A stretch of DNA of 64,000 nt, taken from the NCBI RefSeq assembly GCF_009870125.1, contig NC_046679.1, positions 24,552,001 to 24,616,000 on the forward strand. The letters are read 5' to 3'. Each line of letters starts with the position of its first letter. The first letter of the stretch is position 1. Below the pieces are notes generated by a model that was not told the DNA's origin, made no database searches, and saw only the letters and a program-made list of their open reading frames with translations. The position numbers and the translations under genes were made by a program. The stretch is from Drosophila pseudoobscura. Its lineage: Eukaryota > Arthropoda > Insecta > Diptera > Drosophilidae. Shown in pieces: positions 45,190-56,865 of this stretch.

Positions 45190-45345
45190 TCAGTATATTC
45201 ACGGTATATTTTTTAAGTAAGACGGTATGTTTCGGTATATTTCTGAGAGACGGACGGTATATTTTATCAATAAGTCCGCGGTCACACTGCATTAATGTTT
45301 CTCCGGCTCTAGATTTAAGCTAAACGTATACAAAAAGTGTAAGTC
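45190..45345 (+). promoter_or_regulatory. GGTATATTT/DRE-like/Motif-1 promoter and probable 5' exon
   Basis: CGTCAGTATATTCACGGTAT and repeated GGTATATTT lead to TTATCAATAAGTCCG (a DRE with one mismatch) and then GCGGTCACACTGC, a good match to fly core promoter Motif 1 (YGGTCACACTR). A GTGTAAGTCG donor-like site follows near 45,338-45,347. This would make a short noncoding first exon joined to the acceptor at 49,348-49,349 that precedes the RRBP1-like start. That splice pairing is inferred. Confidence 0.5.
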
Positions 45346-48300
45346 GTAGCCAATTGGCCTAAGAAAGGTGCTAATCATAAGTTTTATGTTTCAAATAATC
45401 AAATGCAGTGGAAAATGAATTCCAAAATGGCTCAAGAAAATTGCCGACGCGACAACGATACCTGACACACACACACACACCACGCACATATATATCTATA
45501 CTCCAATCTATGTATGTATGCATGTACACGTACATGCAAGGGACGCACACGTATACAAATTGCTTGCAAATGGCGGATGCGTTTCCAACAAAAAAGAAAA
45601 CTGCATTTAAATGTGAAAAGTAAAAATTGTTGACGTTGCAAGTGCGAGTAGAGACAACGGTAATCGCATCAAAAAGGAGTTGAAGAGAATTCGGCTGTGC
45701 GGCAAGTGGGGTGTCTGTGTGAGTGCAGTGCATGGTGTTGTGGTGTTTGTGTGTCGGACAGACGGCTTGTGGCGACGGTGGCAGCGACGCCCTTTTGTCT
45801 TCCTTCCACTCGTGACAGACACAAAGCGGCTCTCGGGCTCTTGCAGAAACCACTATTTATTCGGGTGCAATTATCAAAGGTGTTTGCCAATTAGATGCCT
45901 AATTAGAGGAAAATATCTCAATGGGATGAATGGCATACTTTCACTCGTGTGCCCCGATTACGATTTAATTATGAGCAAAAGGGACAGCTGACACAAAGAA
46001 AACCAGCAGCCAGCGAGCAGAATTTATTTGTTTGATTTGCCAAAAACTTGTGCGCCGCCGTCTGGGCTGCTCCGCCGCTGCGCTACGCCCTTGCTCTCCC
46101 CCCTCAGCGTGCATTGGTATTCCCGTTTGAGATTTTATCAAAAACTCAAGAAATGAACATAATTGATGTGCCTGTCCTCTTTATTCGCGTTGTCTTGCTC
46201 TGACAATTTACACATTGTTGGCAGCCTTCTGCTGACCTCACCACACACACACAAACGTACACGCGTATTCTGGCCCCAGCTTATCAAGAGCAGCGGAAAG
46301 AGAGAGGGAGGGAGACAGTGGCCTGCAGTCGAATAAATAATAAATGCACATCGAGTCGTTTCATTCACGTTCAATTGGCGATAAGGCCTTCGGAAATGTA
46401 ATTCTAGGAAAACCCAATTGATAAATCGGACAGTATTGAAAAGTCACTTGTCTACGTCAGCAATCAATAATCATTAAGGGACATCATATTCAATAAGCTT
46501 ATTTATAGCCGTGACACACACACACACACACATGCGTGTACATTTGTGAGTCACAGCTTTAAAAAGTATTCCCAATCTGGGGCAATCTTCCCTGGACCAA
46601 AATGTCGTCGAATGTCTTTTTTTGGGTGACCTACCAATCGAAGAACAAAACTACAAACGAACTTGACGCTCCCACGCAAGAAGACCAAATCTCCCACATG
46701 CCACCACGCTCTCTTTCCCTGCGGCGGGCAAAAACATTGCATGTTGCATAAATATCATAAAAGAAGAGTGGAGGAGAGCTTTCTAAAATTAAAACACTTG
46801 AGCCGCTTGCCGGCCGTGTCGCTTGCTCGCTGAAAATAGCAGACGAGAAAAATGCATTTATGAATAAATAAAAGAAAATAATGAATGAGTGCTCTCCGTG
46901 CAAGAGTAAGGGGAAGAGACTGAGAAGCACTTGCACCGTTCCTAGTGTTGCCCGATTGGAACAGCTAGAAATGGCTAACATATTATTACCAAAAATACTA
47001 AAATAAAAATAAAACAGAAAATTTTTCAAAATAACAATTAAGTCTTATTTAAGTATTCTTCACTGATAGAATATGAATATATCCAGAGTACTGCAATCAA
47101 AAGCTGACTTGGCGGAGAAACAATAGCTAACTTGGCTGCACTGGCACTGGCACTGGCTGACAGAAAGCAGAGAAATTCCATGTGTTTTTCGTGCTGTTGC
47201 TGGCAACTAATTGAACATTGCGGCGAGTGAGAGAAAAAAGAATACAGAGAATTAGGCCAACTGTGCAGTTTGTAACCAGGGCGAGCAGCAAAGTATATTT
47301 TGCATGCTGCCAGACCGTAATACATAATTATTTATAGGATGGCCATAATGATAATTGGCACCGCAAGATTTCGACTCTCACAAACACTCGAAACACACTA
47401 ATACATGATCACATTCCGCAGCATTGCTCTTCCGGTTGATGACCTTTACCGGCGTTTTTATTGTATTTTTTCATTCGCTTATGTATTTGCCTCGTTTTTC
47501 TCTCTCTTTCTCTCTCTCTCTGTGTAAGTGTGTGTGTGTGCGCTCTGCTGGAGCAGGGCAATACTGGTCTGGTCTTGTCAGGGGAGTCTCCACTTGTCAT
47601 TCGATTTACTGTTCGAAGCTGCTACTCATAGTTTCATCAAATATTTATTCCGGTTTATAGAGTACAAATAAGACAATATTTGAACAACGAAAGGTCTCTT
47701 ATCGCCCATTTTCATAAATGAAAACTGATGGCATCAGCAAATAGGCAAACATAATATGTGTTTAACATTCTCAAGTTGTAAATTCTTCATGAAATTACTG
47801 TAAAAGCCTTAAAGCTCTCTACAACAAAATATGTACATACATACATATCTCTTGTGGGAGATTTTTTTTTCTTATTTAGAGAAGTGGAGCGCGTTGTTGT
47901 AAGCCCCGTACTATACGAGTTTGACTGTAAAAAATTCCCGAGACACAGTCAGAGAATCTTTTAGGCAGAAACATGACGCGGGAGAGTCAGAGCGTCCAGA
48001 TATCTCAGAAGTTGTGGTGTGCTGCGGCCGGCAGATTCAGAGAGCAACAACCTTGAATTGAAATCTTTGCAATTTGTGAATTCCATTCCACTCCGCTTCC
48101 AGTGAAATTTCAAGTTCTAACTACATATGTGTGGTAGAGAGAGAGCCAGAGCCAGAGAGAGAGAGAGTCGGGACCACTTCTTCACGGTGAGGTGGCAAAC
48201 CAGACTCTCTCTCAGAGCCAGGGAGAGAGCAAGAAAGCAAGAGATCGCAAAGCTTGGCTTCGGTGCTGGTGCTGGTGTTGCTGCTGCTGATGCTGACGTT

Positions 48301-49349
48301 ACCTTCTGTCATTCCACAAAGAAGCTCTTGGGTCTCCGCTTGAAGATTTCTGTTTTAGAAAATAATTTTGTGAGTTCCGCTAGTACGATTTGCATACGTG
48401 TGCGTCAGAGACTCTTAATTTGGAGTGGAGAGGTGCGTGTTTGTGTGGGAATAGCTAACGATTTCAGCTTTTCTTTTGGGTTTTTTATGTGGGAGCATCT
48501 GCGTCAACGCCTTCAGGTCTTTTTGTGCAAATTTAACTTTCGTTCAAGGCTAGACAGCAGCTGCAAGTTGTTTGTTAACTGCTTTATAGGCACTTTGTAT
48601 GTTTTTTCTTTCTTGGAATAAATTTCTGCCTCTGTGAATCTGTAAATCTGTGAATCGATAATGTAATCTCTCTACTGTTGCCATTCAGACATTACGCATT
48701 CAAATATACCGTAAGAGAGTGCCATATGTATTAATTTACAGTTACAGGAAAGAGTATACGGATACCCCGCCGCCATGCAGCCCTTTGTTGCCATGCACTT
48801 CGTTAATCTCCCGACACTGAAATAACACAATGAAAAATTTGAGCAAAGCGCAGTTTTTACAAATAAATAAACGCCAAACAAACAGTGCGAAGTGCAATAA
48901 CAAGAGTTGTTCATCATAAAGTGTACGTGTATTACGGTACCATTCACCGGCCGGCCGGTAAACTGATAAGCACGTACTATGTATTTATTGTTGTGCAATG
49001 TACATATGTATGTACATACACGAGCGCGAACACAATCGCACGTACACGCACACGCATGTGGCTTACACCAATACACAGACTTGCAGTAATTGCTATTGGG
49101 TGTAAATGTCGTTGATCTTTCGTTTAATGTGAAATTTTTGGACAGTTTTTGCTCGTCTGTTGCCGACTTGATCCGATCCACTAATTGCAAAAGTACACGT
49201 CATCAGCAGCAGCAGCGCACAAAAAATGGCTGATAACGAAGCAGGAACTAAAAGAAATGATGGGGTTTTTTTTTAGTTGATTTTCATTAGAAATAGGTTC
49301 TGAAACATCACATTTTTTCCCGTTATAACTCTTGCCGCTTTGATTCCAG
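45346..49349 (+). other. Probable first intron of the RRBP1-like gene; noncoding
   Basis: It ends in TTTGATTCCAG (acceptor, 49,349) before the leader and coding exon of the RRBP1-like gene. It has CA and GA microsatellites ((CA)n near 45,465-45,480 and 46,516-46,531, GA-rich 48,137-48,250), CT-rich runs near 47,497-47,521 and AT-rich spacers. Frames in it are short and compositional. Some GC-richer islands, for example around 46,030-46,110 and 47,960-48,060, could be alternative promoters. I see no coding exon. Confidence 0.4.
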
Positions 49350-49420
49350 TAACCTACACGTTAAGGAGAGATTCCTGAGAAGAACCCCCAATCAGCTGCA
49401 TCAAGGCATAATATGCAAAT

Positions 49421-52400
49421 ATGGATTTCCACATACTGATCGTCATTGGTTGTGTGATCAGCGCCTCCCTGCTCTCCTTCCTGTTCATCAACAAGATCTT
49501 CAGGCGCAAGACCTTCGAGGAGGTCGTGGCCGAGAAGCGCGCGTTGAGTGCCAATTTGTACAAGGCCGGCGGAGGAGCAGCGGCCAGCAAGAAGCCCAAG
49601 AAGAAGGAACTGAAGCGTGAGAAGAAGCAGCGCCAAAGGGAACAGCAGCGGGATGCCAGCCATGATCCCGAGGAGGATTACTCCGATGGCCAGTCCGAGG
49701 AGCAGGGTTCGGTCGAGGAGGAGCCCGGCCTGTCCAAGCAGCACGTGGAATTCGAGCCCGATGCAGAGATCATGCACGACCAGCGTAGGTCAAGCAATGC
49801 GGCCGAAAAGGAGAACGTCCCTGTAGGAAAGAAGGGCAAGAAGGACAAGCGGAATGCTGGCAAGGGTGGAGGAGCAGCAGCAGCAGCCGCCGCCGCCGCA
49901 TCTGTGGCTGGCATTTTGGTCAACAAAAACGAGCCGGTGGCCGTCAAGCCCGCTACCGTCGAGGAGACTCCTACTTTGAATAATTTTGAGGTACGGGCTC
50001 CCAAGGACGTGGTCGAGCTAAAGAAGCAGGAGCAAAAGGAACGCAAAGAGGACAACAACAACAAGCAGCAGGCCCAGAAGAAGAACGCAGCCGGCAGTGT
50101 TGCCAAAAAGGAGAAGCCAGTCACTGGAGGAGTGCCCTCCACTGCTGACCAGGAGGCACCGTCCGTACCCAAACAGATACTGAAGCAGCAGCAGCAACAG
50201 CAGAACGGCTCGCCCAAGACCCAAAACAACCAAGTGAACAACAAGACCAAACAGCAACAGCAGCAGCAGCAGCACCAGCACAAGAAACAGCAGAAGGAGA
50301 CGCTGACAGCCAAGGAACTGGCCCAGGCTTTGGAAAAACTGGCCGAGCATCAGAACCAAACGATTGGTGTCTCAGCCCTCATGAATGTCTTCTCCCGGGC
50401 CGAGCTGAATCGCTCCGAGATCCAGATTTTGATCGATTATCTGCTGAACAAGCAGCAGGATATGCCCGCCTCCCATGCCGAGTGGTCGGATGATATTTGC
50501 CAGAAATTGAAGCGCCAGCTGGAGGAGAAGGAGAAGCTACTGGCCGAAGAGCAGGAGGCCTCCATTGGCATCCAGGCCAAGCTGCGTGAACTGCGCCAGG
50601 AGGTCAATACGGAGCGCGCCCAAATGCACGGTCGCATTCAGGCCTACAACGATAAGCTCCAGGCCAAGGAGCAGGAGGTGTCCGCCGTCAATCAGGAGTT
50701 GTCCAGTCTCAACGACAAGCTGACCCTCGAACGCCAGCAATTCCAGGTATGTCCACAGCAGCCACGCCAAATGAGCCTCCTATAAGTTTCTTATATTTTC
50801 GTTTTAGACCCTGCTGAGGGAAAAGCAGGCTAGTTCGCAGGATCTAGTGCCGCAGTTGCAGCGCCTGCAACAGGATCTGGCACACAAGGAGAAGTGCCTG
50901 GCCGACATGACCGCCTTCGTGAGCGCCGAGACGCAGCAGAAGAACGAGCTGATTCAGCAGCAGGCACAGCAACTGCTCGCCCTCGAGCAGCAGCGCGACG
51001 AGCTGGAGGTGCGCCAGAACAACAGTATCTATGAGCTGGAGGAGCGCAAGCACGTGGACGCGGAGAACGGCGAGCTAAAGGTGGAGTTGCGCAATCTCCA
51101 CAATGCGTTGGAGTCGGCCAAAGCCGATCTAGCGCAGGCCCAGTCGGAACTGAAGCACGTCCGGGGCGGAGAGCTGCAGGAGCTGCGCCAGCAGGCGGCC
51201 ACTTTGGAGGCCAACAACCAGACACTCAACCAGCAGCTCAGCCAAGCCACAAGCAGCGCCGTACAGGCGACAGCCGCCCAGTCGGAGCAGGCCCAGTTCC
51301 AGTCCGATGCTTTGGCCAAGAAGCAGCAGGAGCTGAGTGCGCTGCAGGCCCAGTACGGATCGCTGACCGAGGCCCAGGACAAGCAGCAGCAGCACTCCAG
51401 CAGCCTGCAATCTCAGGTGCTGGAACTGCAACAACGCGCCGAGCAGCTGGTGGCAAGGGAAAAACAGCTGCTGCAGGAGTTGCAGGAACAGCGCGAGAAG
51501 AATAATGTGAGTAGAGGAAACTTTTAGCTGGATTCGTGTTTGTTTCTGTCCTACCCATTCGCATGCCCGTGTTCTCCCATCCTCTTGCGTTGTTGTTGCA
51601 CCCTTTTACTAATTTGCCACACGTATTTGTGTTTCGTCAGGACGTGCGTATGAAAAATTGGAAGTTGATTGAAGCGTTGCAAAATGCCGAAGCAACAGCA
51701 ACCGCCACGGCAAAGACGAAAACAAATACAAAGCAATCCTTAGGCGTAAGTGCATGCACAGATCCTGTCCTTTTCCCTTTTCCTAGCTTAATTTTCCTTG
51801 AAATCCTGCAAAACTCTATTCTCTTGTTTCTTCCGCATTGCAGCAGCAACAGAAAGATCTGCAACAGCAACAGAAGGATCTGCAACAGCAAAAGCAAGAT
51901 CTGCAGCTGCAACAGCAACAGCAACAACAGCAAAAGTCCGTGGCGGCTGCTAATGGGGGAAACTCCTCCGCAAAGAGCGAACAGCAACGCATACGCGATC
52001 TTTACCAGCGTCTCTACCCTGAAGCGGTGAAAGCGCAAGCGGCCAGCGCACTGCAGGCTTCCTTTGATCAGTGGCTGGAGCAGGTCCTGGCCACACACAT
52101 CAAGCAGCAGCAGCTGGAGCTGGAGAGGAAGGCGGCTCAGAATAGTAGTAATAAGTCCACACAATCAAACAATAGTAGCAGTAGCAGCAACCACAATAGT
52201 AGCAGCACCAGCAGCATCCCCAACAATATTAGTAGCAATAATAGTAGTTCGAATAGCAAATCCTCCTCCTCCTCCGCCGCCTCCACTGCTGAGCAGCAGC
52301 AACAGCAGCTGGAGCTGCACAAACAGAACCTGCAGCTGCGGGAAACGAACGACAAGCTGACGCAGCTGGTCACCAAAACGGTAAGAAATGGTGCTTTTAT

Positions 52401-52630
52401 TATTTATTCTCTTATTCTATTCTTAAATTGTTTTCTGCAGACCAACACGCTGATGGACTTGGAGGAGCGTGCACGGGAGCAGGACGAGCATTGGCGTGGC
52501 ATTGTTAACCAGAAGGAGCAGCTGATCACCAAGCTGCAACAGCATGCCTCAAATGGGGAGCAGGTAGGTGGCAGGTCTTCCTTTTTTCAATGAAGATTCT
52601 GAAGCAATGTTCTTTTTGCAGGACATTTAA
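49421..52630 (+). CDS. ER membrane coiled-coil protein, RRBP1 (p180)/kinectin type
   Basis: Exons 49,421-50,746; 50,808-51,506; 51,641-51,745; 51,844-52,380; 52,441-52,563; 52,622-52,630; every border falls between codons, giving 932 aa. An N-terminal membrane anchor (FHILIVIGCVISASLLSFLF, about residues 3-22) is followed by FEEVVAEKR, then a highly basic Lys-rich region (KKPKKKELKREKKQ), Ala- and Gln-rich low complexity, and a long coiled coil rich in Glu, Gln and Leu from about residue 290 onward. This is the architecture of ribosome-binding protein 1 and kinectin: signal-anchored ER proteins with a cytosolic coil that bind ribosomes, microtubules or kinesin. Exons 3-5 are symmetric (phase 0), so they can be skipped without a frame change. 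The last exon adds only two residues (Asp-Ile). Exact fly gene name not recognised. Confidence 0.85.
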
Positions 52631-53770
52631 TGTCGCGGAAGAGCATTAGATGGAGAAGTCCTACAACGACGATAAATGACAAGCGGACAACACACACGAG
52701 TTTGTCCAAACTTCCGTAACAACAGCAACAGCAAACCATAATTCTAACAATTCTATTAAGTTTAACGAGAGGAGTCTCCCACAGCAACAGCAACAGCAAC
52801 CATTTAACATTTAAAGAATAAAGAACTACGTACGGGAATGCTTTAAGAACTTATAACTAGAGCAACAAAAAAGTAAAATTAATATAAAAACGACTTTTGT
52901 GCAATGTTAAACGAGATATAAAAACAAATCGAAGGAATTCTAGAGCCCTCCCTCACAAGCAAACAACAAAATCCATTGCTGCTGCTCAAAGTGAGAAAAA
53001 TGTCTTTTTCTAATTATTAATTATTATCAATGATTATTTAACCAGAAGGCCGTATGCGTATAATATTTGTGTTGAACTTGCATTTAAACAAAAAACACGC
53101 GCTATAAACAATTGTATATGTATATGTATCTTATGTTTAAGCAAATGAATTTACACAAAAACAAAAACTACTTAAAAGGCAATTCTATACAAAATAAACC
53201 AATTATATACTTATAGTTAAATATCCTAAATTTATGTATTGTATGCATGTAATTTGTATGTGTATTTTTTTTCTCCATGTTTTCCATGTTCTGTTTTCAA
53301 TTTAATTTAATTGTGAAGCAAAAAGTATTCAAATCCGCAGCAGCATGTGGTCTCGGTCCACCCCACAAACGACAGCAACAGCAACAACATTTAATTAGGC
53401 GTATATAAAACCAAGAAATAACTATTTTTATATAAACAAACACACACACACACAAAAGAGAATGAAACCGTATTTATAAGTAAAACGCAAATTCACACGA
53501 AATGCTAGCTAATTAGCGATAAAAGAATTGTCAAAAAGTAAACTTGTTGCATGCAAAAAAAGTATTTAAGTGTAAACCGAAACGACGGAGGAGGAGTAGG
53601 AGGAAAAAACACACAAAAGGCGCCCCCCTCCCCCCAAGTAAACGAATGAGCTATAGCCTGCATTATGAAGATTTATGATGTATAACTTATGGTAAATGAG
53701 AATTAAATACATACACACATATGAATCAAAGTGAGAGAATACTTTTGTTGGGCTTTTGCTGGCTGGCTAA
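52631..53770 (+). other. 3' UTR and intergenic DNA between RRBP1-like gene and Mps1
   Basis: The two genes converge. AATAAA occurs at 52,817-52,822 and 53,193-53,198, both usable plus-strand poly(A) signals, and ATTAAA occurs near 53,703. The DNA is A-rich with a (CA)n run near 53,440-53,452. No coding frame is seen. Confidence 0.5.
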
Positions 53771-56195
53771 CTACTTATTTGTTGGCTGGTTGGTGCTGGC
53801 TTTGCTGCCAATCTGTAGATTCTGCAGGGGAATGACCATGTGGAAGGGATACTGTAGCAGTTGGGCGCACGAGGGCCGCATCTTGGGATTCAGCTGAAGG
53901 CAATTTTTGACCATCTATAAAGGAGTTTGAATATATATCCCACATCTACATATATGATATCAAAGACTGTAAAATACCAAGTTGTTGCATCAGTAACAAA
54001 TTTCCATTTCAATTTCCGTTCGATGATTCGTGGTTTCGCCTGGTTTCTTAACAGCGACTTGTGCTGTGTCTTTTACTCTTATTATTTAATTTGTTGACCG
54101 AAAAGCCTCGCCTAACAATGTGTGGATTGCTGTTGGATTCTGCGGAACGACTCAGCTTCCCACAGAATTGTCGAACAGGCGAAGCTGAGAAGAATATGCC
54201 GCCATAAAACATCTTTTTGGAGCCTCATGCAACATCTTGGTAATTGTATTGTCTTTGATAGTACTCTACGAAAACTCACATGAACCAGCATGGCTGGATA
54301 GTAGAAAGGTATCTCTGGATACTCAATGTTTGTCCCCGGATTGGCAATGGCATTCATCTTAGCACAAATATTGCGTATATGACCAAAGGGCGTCTTTTGG
54401 TACAGCAGCAGATACAGTATGCAGCCCAAGGACCATACATCCGACTTGGTGGAGATCTTTATCTTGGGCTGATTAGCACCGCGCATGGGACTGTTGCCCG
54501 TCGAGATATCCGTGAGCGCCTCAGGACTGATGTAGTTAAAGGTGCCCGCCTGGGAGAACTTTATGATGCTGGTGGAGTCCACCGAAATGTTGCTGGCAAT
54601 TCCAAAGTCAATCAGCTTCAGACGGCCATTGACCATCAGAAAGTTGGCCGGCTTCAGGTCCGAGTGTATGACACCGTGCAAATGGATATAGTTGACAGCC
54701 TGCAGCATCTGGTACAGAATGCTCATCAGGCTGTAGGCGGGCAGATTTGTGGTGTAGCTTTGGAGGATCTTGTTCAAGTCGGAGTCACCCTTCTCCATCA
54801 CCACATACAGCTTGGACTCCTCGCGCAGAAGTTGACTGTGGGAAAGCGGAATGTATTTATACCTTTAAAGTCTCTGAAATCTAGTTACTCACTAATCGTA
54901 CAAAGCCACAACGCATACGTTGCCCTGCAGCTTCTCCAACAGCTTGGTTTCATTCAAATAGCCTTGAACCACCGTCGGATCGGCCTGCAGATCCACTACC
55001 TTCAAGGCAAACTCCCCACCAGAGTCCGGACGACGGGCCAGGTAAACGGAACTGGAGCCGCCACAGCCCAGCTTCTGGCATATCGCGTACTCATGATCCT
55101 TTATCTTTATTATGTTGTTCGATGATTTGGTGGAGGTGGAGGGCGGCAATGGCTCTGGTTTCTTAATGGGCACCGACACAACTTCTTTGGGTTTCACTGG
55201 CTCAATTTTTGGCGGCAACATTTCATTTTCTGCCTCATGGAAAGCATTGTCTAAAGACTTCTTTGACTTTCCATTGATGTGCTCTGCCTTGGGCTGCGGC
55301 TCTGGCTTTGCCGGGGGAATGTCGGGACTCTCACTGATGGTGTCGCACAGGGAGAAGCTGTCGCAGGGAAAGGGAGCGCCACGGCCCACGGTCATGGGCG
55401 TCTGGAAGAGAACCTTCTGCGAGCGAAACTCATTGGATACCGCACTGCGGGGTTTAGATGCCTGAGTGGAGCCGCGTACTCGCACCAGTGGCGTTATGAA
55501 GTCACCTTCGGGCTTCGCATGAGACTTGGCCACAATCGAGGATCCATTGCGCAGGGGAGTCTCGTCATCAAATAGTTTACGTCGCTCTGAGATTGTTTGG
55601 AGCTTTTTAATGGCCTGCGGTTCTGGCGCAGCCGCCGGGGAGTTCTGATTGGGGGCAGTGGTGCTGCTGCTGCAGTTGATGCCCATGTTGCCGAAGCGTC
55701 CCAGGAATGACAAATTCGAATCAGATTGCTTGAGTGCGGCCCCCGTGGAGGGAGCTGGACCACCGCTAACCGACAACTCGTGCGTGGGACTCAACACAAA
55801 GGAATCATTGAGAATGGCACAGTTGAGATTGTGGTCGTTTTTGTTATCATCCTCCTCATCGCTGTCCGAGTCCATCATGGCCATTTCAGAGACGCGCCGT
55901 GGCCTGAAACACACACCAAATTAAAAGGCGACGCCATTTGCGTGGAAAAAGATACTAACAGCACTTCACCGGCTGCCCTATTGTGAAGTGGAATGTTTTC
56001 CTTATTGCCAGCATTATTGAAGCCGATGACTGATCTCTGACCGAATGCAGATGTCGCCGCCGCTGGCCGTGGGTTTTTTGCGGCTGCGATATTTGATCGG
56101 TGCGGCTTGAGAGGCGTATTGTAGTCATCGTCCGTGTCCGAGTCAATACCAAGCGCTAGCAAGTCCTTGATGCGGCGCGGCACAGGAGTAGTCAT
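53771..56195 (-). CDS. Mps1: Mps1/TTK spindle-checkpoint kinase (ald)
   Basis: Minus-strand exons 56,195-55,960; 55,903-54,893; 54,835-54,280; 53,914-53,771, phases continuous, 648 aa. The N-terminal ~330 residues are disordered and Ser/Pro-rich. A C-terminal dual-specificity kinase domain has the Gly-loop LGCGGSSSVYLA, VAIK-type Lys in FALKVVDL, catalytic loop HSDLKPANFLM, DFG in LIDFGIA, activation-segment end TFNYISPEAL, and SDVWSLGCILYLLLYQKTPF. HSDLKPANF and the NYISPEA loop are typical of Mps1/TTK, which acts at kinetochores in the spindle assembly checkpoint; the fly gene is also called altered disjunction (ald). The last exon (MVKNCLQLNPKMRPSCAQLL) completes the C-lobe. It is head to head with the TMEM192 gene, 670 bases between starts. 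Confidence 0.93.
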
Positions 56196-56865
56196 TTATT
56201 ATCTTTTTTAAAATTGAATTTAAACAAAAAGCCATAGAACTAGAGATGATATTTGCTCACCTTTTATCGTTATCGATCGAGGTGTGCGCCAAAATCAAAC
56301 TAGTTTCCTATGAAGTAGGTGAGATTATATTCTCAATACGTAATTTAAGAGTCAGTCTTAGTTACCATTATGGTTCGAGTTTTATTTAATATCTATTTTT
56401 TTATAGTGCCTTTTTAAACTCAAATTTGGCAGTTTATGACGAACTGGTTCTGTGAAGCACCTCGAACTCAACCAAGTGGCAGCCCTGAGAATATTCGATA
56501 AGTTATCGCAAACAATTTTGTACAGTTAGCAGCGCCACAAAAGCCGATAACAGATTGACCGTTTATTGTACTCTTAATACTTTTCAGGTAATAACAGGTA
56601 ATAAAGCAGTCAAGTAGATGATTGAGAGATCTATCTAGTTAGCAATAATCGACGGAATATCAAAAACGAATATAAACTTGAATTCGTCATTATATTTACG
56701 GTATATTTTTAAAATAAGATGGTATACTTCGGTATATTTCTGAGAGCCGGGCGGTATATTTTATCTGTAAATACGTGTTCACACTGGCCGACAACAAACA
56801 AAATAAAAACATTTTGAGAATTACGCATAATTTCGCTGCGCATTTAAGGAAAAAAGACCCCCAAA
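56196..56865. promoter_or_regulatory. Bidirectional promoter region Mps1 / TMEM192 with repeat fragment
   Basis: Next to Mps1 there is TTATCGTTATCGATCG (56,265-56,280), a DRE missing one base. A degraded family A repeat lies at about 56,585-56,680 (AGCAGTCAAGTAGATGATTG, AATCGACGGAATATCAAAAA). It is followed by CGTCATTATATTTACGGTAT and further GGTATATTT at about 56,683-56,765, and TGTTCACACTGGCC near 56,777-56,790, a Motif-1-like core about 80 bases before the TMEM192 ATG. So a repeat-plus-promoter block drives the plus-strand gene and a DRE-like site likely drives Mps1. Confidence 0.55.

Noticed and set aside
54280..55125. 281-codon plus-strand frame opposite Mps1
   Set aside because: Antisense of the kinase exons; the minus strand has all kinase motifs and consistent introns.
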